This document shows, piece by piece, positions 37,798 to 50,980 of a stretch of 64,000 nt of DNA. Location of the stretch: the NCBI GenBank assembly GCA_013399695.1, contig VXAU01000750.1:248001-312000 (forward strand). Direction: 5' to 3'. The first letter of the stretch is position 1, and every line of letters starts with the position of its first letter. A program made the position numbers and the translations under genes. Source of the stretch: Formicarius rufipectus. Lineage: Eukaryota > Chordata > Aves > Passeriformes > Formicariidae. Under the pieces are notes generated by a model. The model was not told where the DNA came from, made no database searches, and saw only the letters and a list, made by a program, of their open reading frames with translations.

Positions 37798-40700
37798 CTG
37801 AATTGCATTTAATTTTGAAATCTAAAATTCTTCTGAATGTTTCCTAAGGTGATTTCTTAGTCAACATTAGCACTGAACTGACCTTTGGGCCACTTCTAGA
37901 TGCTTAATAATGGGAATGTCCTAGGCAACATTGGGCTAAAATTGCAGCACCCTGCATGTGGAATGTACTCCTTTTGTGTCCAGCAGCAGTAGTGTTTCTC
38001 TTTCCAGCTGCCCACAAATACCCATGCTTAAAAATGTGTACTTCTGTAGTGGGATGTTTTAGAGAACTGCTTTGAGTAACATAGACTTTTTTTTTTCCTC
38101 CTAAGACCAACAGCTAATGCACTTCCGTGTAAATAACAACGATGGTTTGTCTTGGCATTTAACAGATAGTCAAAAATGTTGATTTTTTTTTGGTTGCTTT
38201 ATACATTCAAGCTTGGACCTTCTCAATCTCCATAATATGAAGAGCAGAGTCTTTAGGGATTCAATATAAAATTTATCAACCAACGTGTAGAATGGGGTTT
38301 TATTGTAGAAATTAGATAAAATATTATCCTGAGAAAGACTCTGCATTTAGACAGCATAATTTCATTCTGATGTATTTAGGAAGATGCAATTAGATATTCG
38401 ATAGGAGAACAGAGTAACTTCTGTTATTTCTCAGTTGTGTATGTGGAGAGAACTAATGAAAGTGAAGATGCATTGCAATAAACAAATGCACAAGTTTTCT
38501 CACAACATTGCCACAGCAAGGCTCCTCGTAGCTTCTCGAAAATACCTGGGCTTTTGTGGAAGAAAAGGTTAGCCTTAGGGGAGCAAAAAATACTTCTTAT
38601 AATTGCTAATTGATCTTAAAATATTTCTGATTCCATTAAGTACACAAAAAATGTGCAGAGGTTGAGATCTCAATTAAGATTATCTTGCAGCAATATTTTG
38701 TCATTTAAGTATTGGGAGTTCATTTGCTAATAGAATTTTTATGAAGAAATATAATCTACAGGGTAACTTATTTGACATAGACTTTTTTGTCGTTGTTTAC
38801 ATGCTGTGCTTGAACCACTGCAGCATTCCTGAATGCAAAATTTCAGATTTTTCCTATTATGGGTTCTTGTCTCAGCAGATCCTACAAGTGAGCTATAGTC
38901 AAGTTCTCAAACAGAACAATCTACACATGAAAATGTGTGCAGAGGTGTATAGCAGTTTTCAAGACAATATATAGATAGATGTTTCTAATTTTAATGGTGC
39001 CTTTGAGCAAGTAACATTTCCACTGTTCATCAGATTGAAGGGCCATAGTTTTAATATAGTCTTCTGTACACTATCACATTCTTTCCAATCCATTTCACAG
39101 GGAAATTGTCCATTGTTAGAAAGATATTCTTTGCATGGTTTGGTCCATCATTGTCACACTATTAACCTTCAAATATTATGCACACAATTGACATACACTA
39201 AAAGAAGCAAATCAAGATGTTTTCAGTTATTTTTGCTGTCTAGATGACAGGCATTCAATAACATGCTCCTAATTTGACTAACAACAGACCACAAATATGA
39301 TACTTGTATATTACAGAAATGAACTCTAGGAGGAATTTTGACGATGTCACTGTTAGAAGTATGGTTTTTTTCCCCTCTAAGTACTGTAACAAATGACCGC
39401 TCAGACTTAAGCACTGACCTGTATGCCAGACAGCCTTCTGTGGGGAGGAAAGGTATGTTCAGGTCTGCTGGCTGAAGTACTAAACCACATCCACGAAGAT
39501 TGTTATTTCCCTCTTACACTTTTATAATCTAAAATAAATAGAAATTGAAATACTAAACAAATATTCGCTACTGGAAAGATATTTAATATATTTTTTTAAA
39601 GCAGCTATTGTTGTCAAGTTTATCAAACCTTTGAAGTGTAGGATTACTTTTGTATGTATTCTTTCTCTTAAGATGGAAACCATAAAAATCCCAGTTTCCA
39701 GTGATAATTGAACCAATTGTTATTCTGCATGAATTAATATCTCTGAAGTTGTTAGAAAAGAAATTTTGCATTGTTGAAACTCAAACAAGTGTAAGAACCG
39801 AATACTTTCTGCTTTCTTGGGTGATTTACAATAATTTAATCTCATTTTTAAGTGAAGGATTACTTTTTTTCTTATTTTTCTGCTTATTTCACAGGTTACA
39901 GGTATTAGAGGGCTAAATCTGCTACACAGTCTTCATGGTCTCAATATTCCTTATTTTCCTGTGCTGACGTTGTGGACAGGGTTCGTCTCTTTAACTCTTC
40001 TTTCTTCTCCCACAACAAAATGACCTTCCTAAAAATACCCTTCTGTGGAATTCCGTGAGTGCTCTGAGGTCTGCTCTCACGACATGAGGCATTCTTCTAA
40101 TCTTCCAAATTGTCATGGGGAAAAGACTTTTCCTGCCCCTTTCCTATGGCCAGTGGACAGTGTTGACTCCCTGCTTTGTAACGCAGGTTGTTTTGTGCTG
40201 TGCCCCCACTCTGAGTGCAGCTTGGGGGACAGGGAAACGAGAGATGGGAATGAAGAAGTCTGAAAGGAAGAAGTTTCACCAGCAGCAGATCCAGATTATT
40301 TATTTTACCCATACATCCCCACCCCACAAATCACCTTCTCTGGCCATTCTTAAGAGTACATTTTCAAGGACTACATACCACTAGTATTTATTCAATGGCT
40401 GAAGAAAATCGCTTGATTTCTTTTCAGAAAGTGAGTGCAACTTCTAGCTGCAAAGTCACATCTCAGATAAAGCAGTTTCCTAGGCATGTCTAAGGGATCC
40501 TGAATTCTAGTGTATTTTTTGGCAAACAAATTAGGTGGATGTGTTTTGTACTCGTATAAAGTTTTGCAGCAAGTCCTCAGACTATTTGGTTTCCTTTGAA
40601 ATGTTTGTGGTTTTGTGTCCACTGCTGGTCAGTGGGTGGAGGACTAGGAAAGATGAAAATATTCTTACAGTAGAGCATTTTTTATGATTATTATGTAAAT

Positions 40701-41974
40701 AAAATGTAAGGATATGCTGTAAATTAGTTTTCTGTTGTGCTGAAGTACCAAGCCTTTACCATGACTTGAGATCACAGCCTCTGACCTAACAATGCCACCT
40801 TATTGCAATTTTTGGTACCTCGTAGAAAAATTTACTGAGTTTGCTTTCTGGATTTTGTTATAGAAGACATAGGAGTGAGGGGAGTGTTTCTTTTATTTCA
40901 GAAATTCATAACAGCTGTTTGTCAATATTTTGAAATAGGAACAGAGAAAGACATGAAATATTAAAAGCCTGCCAAATCCTATCCTTTCTGCAAGCATGCC
41001 TTTGATTTCAGTAGTTCTGTTTAGTCTGGGTTATTTATACTTTTCCAACAATACCTAATGTAAACATTCATATTTCTAGATCTCAGTTAAATATTTATCT
41101 AAGTTTATAAAGCTGCTTCTGCTGATTAGTGAGCTACCTGTTATGAGAGAACAAAGGAACTCAAAAGGCAGCAAATTAAGGTCACAGGTCAGTGTTCAGG
41201 CAAAATAGAGCTGGGCTACCAAATGATTTTCAGTTATTAAGCCAATAAATCAGGCAGATGTTGATAGATGCAAGCACTGGGGCAGTATGTCAGCCTCATG
41301 AAAAAATTGTTTAACAGATTCAGGTGATCAATGTTGTCAGAGTCTTGCATGTGAAAAATCAGATGACAAATTAAGCTGTAAGGCTGTGACACCAGAGATT
41401 ATTACATGCCACTTCCCCCCACTCCCACCATTGTTTTACATCGTGCCTAAAAGCAGAGGCACAACAAATAAATAAATAAAATTATGTATCTCTCCATTTG
41501 TGTCCCTCGGAAAGCCCACAAGTGAGGTGGAAAGCTAATGGATTTTCAGAGCAAATGCAACCTGCTGCATAAGCCCTGATTGAAGAGCTCTGAAGGGGAA
41601 GAGACTAGATAAAGGAGTTACTGAATTATTAATGGATTCTATGATAGTGGTCTAATTAGAGCTAAAGAGTTATCGCTTTTTACTAATGGTATGATGAAAA
41701 CAAAAATAACCCACCAAAACTCATTATGAGAGGAATTCTCTTAGAACTGAATACCTTTTCATGGCAAAAAGCACTACCTTATATTTACTTTTTGGAATTT
41801 CTGGGGTTTGCTTATTACAAAACATGCAGAAAAAAATCTGACATTAGTTTGGTTTTGAATGGCACCAGCAGAATCATCCAGTAATTGCTGTTGAAAGCTT
41901 GAGCCTTCCTGTTTCCTCAGTATGAAGACACTTAAAGCTGACAACAATAACAAAAGTGGTCTCTATGAAAAAAG

Positions 41975-42004
41975 AATGTATTTGCAGTCAATGTATCTGC
42001 AGTC
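41975..42004 (+). repeat. 15-bp direct tandem duplication
   Basis: AATGTATTTGCAGTC (41975-41989) is followed directly by AATGTATCTGCAGTC (41990-42004), one difference. It lies 30 bases before the G/T tract at 42036. It probably arose by local slippage. Confidence 0.9.
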
Positions 42005-42035
42005 ATGGGACACTGAAAGCCCAGCGCCCCTTTTT

Positions 42036-42170
42036 CTGTGTGTGTGTTTTGTTTTTGTTTGTTTTTGTTTTGGGGGGTTTTTGGTTTGGTTGGTTTGTTT
42101 TTGTTTGTTTGTTTGGGATTTTGTTTGGTTGGCTTTTTTGTTTTCTTTTTTTGTTTTGTTTTGTTTTTTT
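42036..42170. repeat. G/T-rich low-complexity tract
   Basis: About 135 bases of TTTG, TTTGG and GTTTT words on the plus strand, with a GGGGGG run near 42072. It produces false hydrophobic open frames (Phe/Val/Leu/Gly). Confidence 0.85.
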
Positions 42171-45100
42171 AATATAAAGATGTCTAATAAAGTGTGCTCT
42201 TCAGAAATTTGAAAGCTAGGGTCCAGGAGACCCTCGGTATTTTCCTGGGCAGCTCCCTGTTGGCAGGCAGTGCTCCCCAGCTGGCCACAGCAAGCTCTGG
42301 GCTCACCTCATGTGCTGTGAGACAGGCCACTACCTTTACACCAAGTGCTGGAAAAGCACATGTGCCACGTGAATATAAAACTTTTCAAGAATTAAGCAAA
42401 TTTGCAAGCTGTTAAATATCACAAGGCTGCAACAGTGATGACTTCATGGGAAAAGTTTACTGAAGAAGATGACAAAAAGCATTCATGCCTGCCACAGGAG
42501 GGAGGTACCTGAACACCAGCATGAGCTGTCATCAGGGCATTTAAGGTGTTTTCAATAGTTGCTCTGTCAGTGATATCAGATTACTGCTGTTACCTGTCTC
42601 ATAGATGGACAGGAAAGTGCTGTGCCTGTAAGTTTTTTGCTGACAAGCTCACCCAGAGAAAAAGAAATTGTTCTTTGAGTGACACCAATTCCCTGTTTGT
42701 TTATCTGTCTCTGTTTTTTTCTTTAATGGTCTGTCTTATGCCCAGGCCTCAGAACACTCAGATGGTGGCTGGAGTCTCTCTATAGAAACCTGGAGACAAT
42801 GGTCTTTCTCGGAGTGAAATTAAGCTGTTGGATGGAAAATAATATATATGCAAAAAGATATTTTTTTTCCATAAATTCTCCCTTGGGTCTTTGGTTCCAT
42901 TCAAAGTGACAAAGTCATGGTAAATGAGCATTAGTAATGATTTGAAGGAAGTGAGTGAGTAGAAAACTCCAAGTTCAACTCAGATTTTTTTAAAAGGGAA
43001 AATAAATGGGCAAAGTAAAATGATAGGATTGACAAGGTTTGCTGAATTTCATGATTCTGCCTATTTGAGAGAAATGCTCTCAAAGCTATAGTTTTTCAAG
43101 GCTGATACTGGTTTTCAGCATCAGATCTTAATGGTGCAGAGACTCAGATTCAGGAGCTGCTTTGGCAGGTGTTAACAACCTGGGAAATAAAGTCCCTGGG
43201 CTGCTGTGATCCTCAGGGAGCCTGTGTTCATTGAGAGGATGCTGTGGGTGCATGTTGCCCTGGATGGTACCTGTGAGAGATGCTGGGTTGGTCCCTATCC
43301 CTTCTACCAAACACATCCTGCTCTCTTGGGACAGAGGATTAAGTACTGACTCTTTAATCCAGTTTCTTCAAAGCAAACATAAATATGTTTGTGTTCGGCA
43401 GTTTTAACTGACCCAAATTAGAAGGAAACTATGCAAATTTAACATCCTACTGCTGTGAAGGGTCACCACCTCTGTTTCAGGTCTAGTGGGAAGGAGATTT
43501 CATTATGTTCAGTTTGAGTTAGATCAAGACAGGAAAATGCAGCCCAATTGTGTTAAATATGATGTGACAGTGCTGAACATTACTCACAGGTACCTTTTTT
43601 TCACTTCTGTATTTAGTGCAGGCCAAACCAGGCACACTCTTTGAGTCTGAGTAATCACAGATGAATTTGGACTGGCAGTGCATACCTTGCTGAATGATGT
43701 CATGGGTGAGAAAAGAGAGACTATTGACAAACAGAAACACAAATGCCTCTGCTCATCACCCATGTGCATGATCACACAGAACATTTTGCTGTCAATAAAG
43801 TAGCACTGCCATAAATGAGTGTCTGGATGATACAGGTGGCGTGGGGGGTAGTATTTGCTGCAGCTGATTATAAATGTGCTGCCCCCAACACCACCTTTTT
43901 ATTCCTTATCTAAGCCACAAACGGGAGCTCTGCAGCATTATTTACACAAACACTGGTGGAGGTGCTGGCACTGTCAACAGCACACTTCTGGCCCCTTGAT
44001 GTACAAGCTGCTCCATCACACAACTGTCACACAACTGTCTCTTGTTTCTCCTGGATGATGCTTTTAGGCTGTTTCAGGCAGTTCCATTTCTTCTTGTTTT
44101 GTATGTTAAAAGAAAAAAAAAAAAGAAAAAGCAATAAGAAGGGAGAGAAAGCAGCAATTTATTAATATCATACCGACATGTGAAATACCATTCCCCTTAA
44201 GATTCTGCAATAACGTATGAGAAACATAGATCAGTTTGTGAAGTTAATTTCTTTTAAGAAATTCTGTATGTTGCAGGAAACTGCATAAATACTCCATAAC
44301 AGTGCCATTTGCTACACTGAAGCAATAACCATTTATTTTTGTGAGTTCCTGAGCTAAAGTATGAGGGTTCTTTATTATTAACCCCAGTGTTCTCTGCACA
44401 GGTTACTTTCATCTTTGTGGAAACCCGAAAATCTTCTTTTTATCAACTTTTAATTTTCATCCATTGAGGGAATTGAACTGAGCCAGCTGGGTGCCCTAGG
44501 GACCAAGACATCACAGGGGGAATGTATATTGTCATATAATGGAGACACATTAACAGTTTCTGAGTACACAGTGTGCTTACAGTGTGCTGGTAAAAACTGC
44601 CTTGAAATTTGGGTTGGAAAAGAAAAGTGTAAGCCCTTGGACTATCATGTGTGTAACAAACTGTCAGAAGACTGCATGTGGTTATATAATTAAAGGCCGC
44701 CGTTCCTCACACTGCAGCAGTGCTGTTAAGGAGTTGACTCTATGGAGGGTTTCTTCTGAGATATAACTTAGGGTGCTGCACACTATCATTTGAAAACAGC
44801 AAGAGTACAAGGGCAATTTATTAAAATACTGTTAACTCTCTCAATATGACCATGAGGCTAATTAAATAGAACGAGTTTCTTCTGGGATTTGCTCCACAAT
44901 CTACAGGCTGCTCTTTCACCAGATCCTTTGGGATTTTCCATCTGTGTGGGAGATCAAGAGCAGTCCCATGGAACACAGTTTTCTGCACGTGGAGAGATTT
45001 GTAATTCCCTGTCAGAGAGGTGAAAATTACATTCAGCTCTTGATTGCCTCCAAGACTGAGGGGCAAAAATTTTTGGTCTAAATGTCTATCTTAATGCTGT

Positions 45101-45328
45101 GAAACTTTTTCTCTGTTAATAGTGAGGTCCTGTTTGTACAGTTACATTAAACATGGCTACAAACATGATGGCCCAGTTCCCCAGGCCAGCTGATGAGCAA
45201 CAGCCCATATCTCTCCATGGTTTTACTGTCTTTAGCTTCCACAGGAGACTGGCTGCATACGAGCTGTCTATTGAGTGGTACCTGTCCCATCAGCCCCTGA
45301 CTTGCAGACAGAAACAACTGTGAGAAGA

Positions 45329-45847
45329 TGTCACAAGTTTAACTCCAGCCATCAACTGAGCACCACACAGCCCCTCCTCACTCCCCATCCTGACAAGATG
45401 AAGGAGAGAATCAGAGAGGGAAAAGTAAGAACACTTGTGGGTTTAGATAAAGTCAGTTTAATAGGTAAGGCAAAAGCTATGCACGGGGGTTACTTGGGAA
45501 GACAACCAATAAAAATGTTTATTTGGGAGGCTAAATGCCATCACTGAACATTTCCCCTTCCTCCTCCTTTCCCCAGCTCTATGTGCTAAGCATGATGCCT
45601 TATGGCATGGGATATCCCCGTGGTCTTCGTTGATCAACTGTGTTCCCTTCCAGCTCCTTGTGCACCCCCAGTCTACTTGTTGGTGGGGTGGTGGGAGAGG
45701 CAGGAAAGGCTTTGGCTCTGGGCAAACCTGGCTTGTTGATAATGAAAACATCTTTGTTATCCCCAGTGTTTTCAACACAAATCCAAAATAGAGCCCTATA
45801 TCAGCTACTGTGAAGAAAATTAACCATACCCAGCCAAAATGAACACA
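45329..45847 (-). mobile_element. Solo LTR of an ERVL-like bird endogenous retrovirus
   Basis: Read on the minus strand it begins TGTGTTCATTTTGGCTG, continues with TTAATTTTCTTCACAGTAGC, has a block before the GGGG of 45575 where related copies carry a TATA box, a TATTAAA poly(A)-signal-like word (complement of 45457-45463), and ends GGAGTTAAACTTGTGACA. TG...CA ends and a length of 519 bases fit a complete LTR of a common bird family, recognised from memory; family name not verified. The TATA position reads CACATAGAG, so the promoter looks degraded. No internal retroviral sequence, primer-binding site or second LTR lies next to it, so it is a solo LTR left after recombination. No clear target-site duplication is visible. 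Confidence 0.85.
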
Positions 45848-46423
45848 GGTATTATTAGCTGGCCTGGACCAAAATCACACCAGGAGTATTCTAACAATGA
45901 AGGGGTATAAACAGTTTTGTCCCAGATCCTAAGTGTTTCCCAAGGTACTGTTTGATTTCCTGGTCACCTGTGAGTCCTATCACAGGTAAAAATGCTCTGT
46001 TAATATACTTTTAATCAGGTCAGTACCAAAGCAGTTTGTTGACTTAATCATCACACATACTTAACCAGCAATCAGGAAACTGTAATTATAAATATCACAA
46101 TGCAAACAATGAACCAAACATTAAACACTCACACAATATTACATAACATCTAGAAATTTCTTGGTGTCCCTTCTATAGCTAATCCCCCAAAGTTCTCATC
46201 ACACCCACACCGAGTTCAGGGCTCCTCTCTCTGTAGATGTTTGTAGGCTCTGGCTGTTGAGATCACTCATTCTGCTTAGGCTGTCGTGCCTTTCTAACTC
46301 AGTGTTCTCTGAGCTGTTTTGCCAAGAAGGACCAGTGAGACCCAGGCCCATGGAGTAACTTCCATCCTTTGTGTGTTCAACTGGACTACACAGTGTGAAA
46401 TGTACACAGGTCTTAACTTTTTT

Positions 46424-46530
46424 AAAAAAAAAAAAAACAAACCCAAAAACCAAAACCAAAAACAAACAAAAAAACCAAACAAACAAAAAAACAAAAAACA
46501 AAAAAAACCCCAAAGAAACCAAAACCAAAC
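46424..46530. repeat. A-run followed by A/C-rich tract
   Basis: A 14-base A run leads into AAAC, ACC and AAAAAC words for about 90 bases on the plus strand, ending in CCCCAAAGAAACC. On the minus strand it reads as G/T only. Open frames through it are artefacts of composition. Confidence 0.85.
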
Positions 46531-48734
46531 AGTACTAGTAATAACATTAATAAGATGGGTTTGCATTATAAATGTTTTTATTCCTAAGTAACAGTGAAGC
46601 CTCTCAATTTAAAAGGCTCTAAAATAAACACCTCTTTAGCAAAGAGTTTGATAGTCTTTTGTTCAGCTTTGTTATATAAGAATTGAAATACGTCTTCAAA
46701 AGGAGTGAATAGAGGCCACACTCACAGGATTTGATTTGCACAAATGAGAATGTGGTCAGGTAAAAGAATATTGTTCTTATTTACATATGTATTTTCAGTA
46801 GACTGTTTTCAGCAAAGGCATTGAAGTTTCTGCATTTTTTATTTCTTTTCTAGCTCCTTCTCTTATACTTTCAAAGGCTGGAAATAATCACTTTTTCTAC
46901 AATCTATTTTGTTAATGTAAGAGATGTTTCTAAACAATATAGCCTAAACCCCCAAGACAGGCTTGACTAATGCTCCTTTTATATGAGTCATTCAACTGGG
47001 GGCTAGGGTATTTTTCTGTAGGCTGAATCTGTCTGTGCCTCCTTCTGTGATCTTTCTGCTCCAGACCTGAAATATTTGTCTCTCTGTAATGCCAGTTCTG
47101 GAAGCCTTGGTGAATGTTGAGGGTATGTGCCTACCAGCAGACTACAGCTTAATTTTTGCAGCACCTTCTGCCTTGTTTTCTTGTGTGAGTTGAAATGATG
47201 GACCATGTTACAAAGCACATCCGTGCTCTAGAGACAGTGATAGAATGTGCTTCCTGAACCTGAAAGTTTGTAAGGCCTGTCTTGAGTCAGCAATTTTTTT
47301 ATGCTCTTGTCAGGAGCACTTTTACGGTTGAGGTGGTTTACTTAATGTAATGCTATTGTAGATTAAAGAAATAGACTGGGATCTGAAGTTCTATCTTTTG
47401 GACTGTTTTTCTCTATTAATGTTTCTAAATAGTAATAAAGGTGTGCCACACTTTTATGAATATTTTAGGCTTTGATCAAGACATACGTATAGCAAATGGC
47501 CAGTAAATTGAGTGCACTAGAATAAATCATGTGGCTTCCTTTCAGATTACCCCATAATCTCTAGACAGCATTTCTTACTTTGAGTACTAATTATCCTGTA
47601 TCTTAATTGAGCCATGAATTACCCATAATTATCTATTTTCTGTAGGAAAACAAAACCATGTTATTATGCTTCTTTCAATGCGTGGATTTATGTATGATAT
47701 GAACAGAAATTAGGCGAATGTGTACTGGGCTAAGAACTGGGTTTATTCTTTGAGCCCTGAACTTCTTTGTAGCAGTGTAATTTGATTTTAAGAGAGCTAG
47801 AGATGTCCCCCAGAGAAGAGACAACCTGCTTGGGGATGTAAATAATGAAGACTTAGTCTGAAGGGTGTCTTTAATCATCCTTATCCCCTCCACTTAAACT
47901 AGGGCTAAGGTGAGGGGAGAAACACAGTCACAATGCACTGTAACACTGCTATTCCCCTCATACTGTGGCTTTTGGAGCTGTGAAATAAATGTTTTTGCAT
48001 TGCATTTTTTTAAAGCAGGCAGACAGGGCCTTGAACAGCTCCAGGATGAAGTGACCTTTGAAGATGCTTGAAGTTATCCATCTCTGTCGGAAGCATAGTA
48101 ATTGAGACTCAGCCTTAGCTTTGCCTGAATTAAATCATTAGGCAACCAAAAACAAACCTAAGAGAATATTCCCCAGAGTAGAAGAGATACAGGTTTTTAG
48201 AATAATGCAGTCGTAAACCTTATAGCCTGAGATTGGGCATCTCATTTTACAAAGGCCAATAGATGACATACTCTAAAACAAATATGATGCAGGAAAGTCA
48301 AAAAAACAGATAAAAGGTTTTGAATCATCTTGTTCTCTGGTCTGTATCTCTGTTGTGTGTCCCATGATGGAGCACCTGCACCGAGGCTTTCTAGAAATGA
48401 CATATCACAGAAAGGTCAGACACCATGCAATTCCTCTGCTGAGGCATCTGTCAAGTCATGTTTCCCGTCAAAACAAGGTAATGTTCTGAAAGAAAGCAGT
48501 ATGTTTTGCAACACTCTGTAGCATATGGCACTGGAAATGCACGTCAGTAGAGTAAAAGTCATGCCACATACCTGCTTTTCAACTGTAACATGTTAGTTGT
48601 CAGAAGAAGCTGCAGATGTTTCATTTTTCATAAGCAATTTCCATGTTTTCACATATTGTTTCATGTACTGGGTTAAAAACAAAAAGCAGGGAGCCTCTTT
48701 GTTCAGGATAAAAATGTACAATGCCAGTACATGA

Positions 48735-48759
48735 TGTGTAATGAATACATCATTACACA
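48735..48759. repeat. Perfect inverted repeat, 10-bp arms, 5-base loop
   Basis: TGTGTAATGA (48735-48744) and TCATTACACA (48750-48759) are exact reverse complements around ATACA. AT-rich; function unknown, chance not excluded. Confidence 0.8.
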
Positions 48760-49494
48760 AAATATGAGGCTGACTGGCATTTACACAAAGGCCCAAATAT
48801 ACCACTTCAGCAGTGCACAGAAATGTTAGTTTAAATAATCCACTTGAAACTGTGAATCAGGCCCAAATACTTCCTAGTTTATTCTAACTAGGAACCTTCT
48901 TTTGAAAATCCTACGTGTAAATCTCAAGTGGTTACAGTTGCATCTAAGGAGAAGGAAGGGTTGAGAATGAGGTTATATCTAGAAGTCAATCACTCAGGTA
49001 CGGTTTCAAAGCTCTGCAGTGTCCTTGAATGCTAATATTTTCAGTTGGAAATCTACATGATGAAATGTGTTTTAAAATCTGCACGAATACCACAGTGGTG
49101 GTAGCACTAGAAATAAGTATTTTGGATAAAAGATGAAAGGCTCAAATTCCTTCTTACTGGCTCCACGCAAAAAGTCACCTCATTCCAGTTAAATAAAGGC
49201 TGAAACGTCTTCTTTCTTTACCAGTTCTAAATATTTGCCAAACGGAAAGAATTTAACCTTATTCCTTATTTTATCTCCTCACAGTAGGGAAGTTAAGTGG
49301 CTTGTTTTACAGTTCAGTACACTTAAAACTTGTCTAGGTTTTGGAATGGCTGTTAAAGGCGATAGGTAGGTGAGGTTTCTAGTGAGGATGTCATTTAAAC
49401 ACTAACTGCCTTGATTTGGGGAGATATCATTGCTCCATATCATGTGCATTTTAATACCTTGAGTGACTACTGCTTTAGGAAAGCAGTTGCATGC

Positions 49495-49520
49495 AGTGTA
49501 TGGAACATTAGTTCCTATCA
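49495..49520 (+). repeat. Copy 1 of a 26-bp dispersed element
   Basis: It differs from the copy at 56918-56943 at one base (T at 49501, C there). It includes the symmetric core GGAACATTAGTTCC. The sequences beyond the 26 bp do not match well. Not recognised as CR1 or LTR. Confidence 0.75.
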
Positions 49521-49948
49521 TTTTATGCCTTTTTTCCTGTTTGGGAAACAAATAATTTGATTGCTGCATAGACATAAAGTCATAAACCTCCAGTGTTTGC
49601 AAACTTTTCCTGTTTTTTACCAGTTTATTGCTATTCAGGATTATATTAATGTTACTGCAATGTATTATAAAGAGATTTGTGCCTTGTAGAAGTCAGAGCA
49701 GCCAGGCTTCTATAGGCACTCATGATTTTAATCAGAGTGCTTTTGCATGCACTGTTGTGAATATGTAAATCAGAAAATATACAAGGAGATAAAGATTACT
49801 CGTCACTTTATGAAACTGGACAAGCTGGAGGTACTGTGTCCCCACCTAGGTCTAAGGCCAGTGTGACCCCTGGGGGGGCTAGGGCTAAACGTTGAATCTA
49901 CAAGGTTTGTGAAAGGTACAACCTTGTTATGTGTGCATATCAGAAATA

Positions 49949-49987
49949 TCTTTTTTCTTCTTCTTTTTCTTTTTTCTTTTTTTTTTC
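49949..49987 (+). repeat. Homopyrimidine (T/C) tract
   Basis: About 39 bases contain only T and C on the plus strand, with TTCTTCTTC and TTTTTTC words. Such tracts can form triplex DNA; no mirror symmetry is strong enough here to claim it. Confidence 0.85.
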
Positions 49988-50958
49988 AAAGTACAGCACT
50001 ACGTCAAATCTGTGAACTTGGAAAATCTGTCCTCTGCCTAAAATCTGCTTTGAAAATTAGCAAACTTCCCAACTCCAAAGCCCCCTAGGAGTAAATTGAG
50101 GAAAGTTGTTATAGCTTATACAGGGAAAAAAAATGATAGTTTCACTTAGCTAGTTTGGAAACTATATTAAACAGCAGCTGTCTGCTTAGTTAAGAGGATT
50201 TTGTTTGGCTGGTCCTTCAAAGATGGCAAGAGCATTTAAAATGAACTGCTGACAATGTTAAAATCCCAATGAATTATGAATGTAGTGACAAATCCATGAA
50301 AGTATTTATTTGGGTAAATCTAGACAGAGCATTTACTTTTGAGTTGTCACAGCTTTAGCATTTATGCTGAGAATTGAGGCACTCCAAACTTTACTTTGGC
50401 CCAAGTTCCCTTTGGCTTGCAGTTCTAACAACCACCTGACCTGCCTTGGACACATAAGCCCAGATCTCCTTACAGCTGATTTCTTTAAAGTTTACATTCT
50501 CAAGCCACAAATTCTCCATCACTTGGAGAATGATTTTTCTGTCATTTCACAGGTTTTGCAGTCTTTTAAGCTTTTCAGACTTCTATCTGTAAAACACTTG
50601 ATTTGGGAGTGTTTTGAACATACTTAATCATAGGGGATACAAGGCAATGGAAAATCAGCTATGCTTTCCAAAAGAATGTATTACATTGCAACAAATATTT
50701 CCAAGAGTTTCCATGTGGCAGTGTGAAAAAAAATGGATCAATACACAGAATAAACATGCATGATATATTCCACTTGTATATGCTATCTGTTCTGATCCAG
50801 CACAGCAAAACTTCAGCAGCAGGGACACGTCTATGTATTTTTGAAGAATTCAACTCAGGATTTGTTAAGGATTGGAACAGGTTTTCCTCAAACTTGTCTT
50901 TGTACGAGGCTCACTCTCCTGACCCCACTTCTCATCTCCTGTCTGCGTCTGCCTGTTG

Positions 50959-50980
50959 CTGACACCTGCGGTGGTGTCAG
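50959..50980. repeat. Inverted repeat, 8-bp arms, in a GC-richer patch
   Basis: CTGACACC (50959-50966) and GGTGTCAG (50973-50980) pair around TGCGGT. It sits in a GC-richer 400-base patch (about 50900-51300) that is otherwise unexplained. Confidence 0.75.

Larger units (their letters stand above)
33749..45328. other. Longest repeat-poor stretch of the window
   Basis: About 11.6 kb without a recognised gene or interspersed repeat. It contains G/T tracts at 37685 and 42036, an (AAAT)n-like run at 41465-41480, a 15-bp direct duplication at 41975-42004, an 11-bp duplication at 44016-44037, a purine run near 44109-44135, and a C/T-rich part near 37200-37260. Open frames are all under 100 codons. 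Lack of CR1 over this length may reflect chance or constraint; it cannot be told here. Confidence 0.6.

Noticed and set aside
46199..46591. Open frames of 90-109 codons on both strands
   Set aside because: They run through the A-run and A/C tract; the apparent membrane-like Phe/Leu/Val segment is translated simple sequence.
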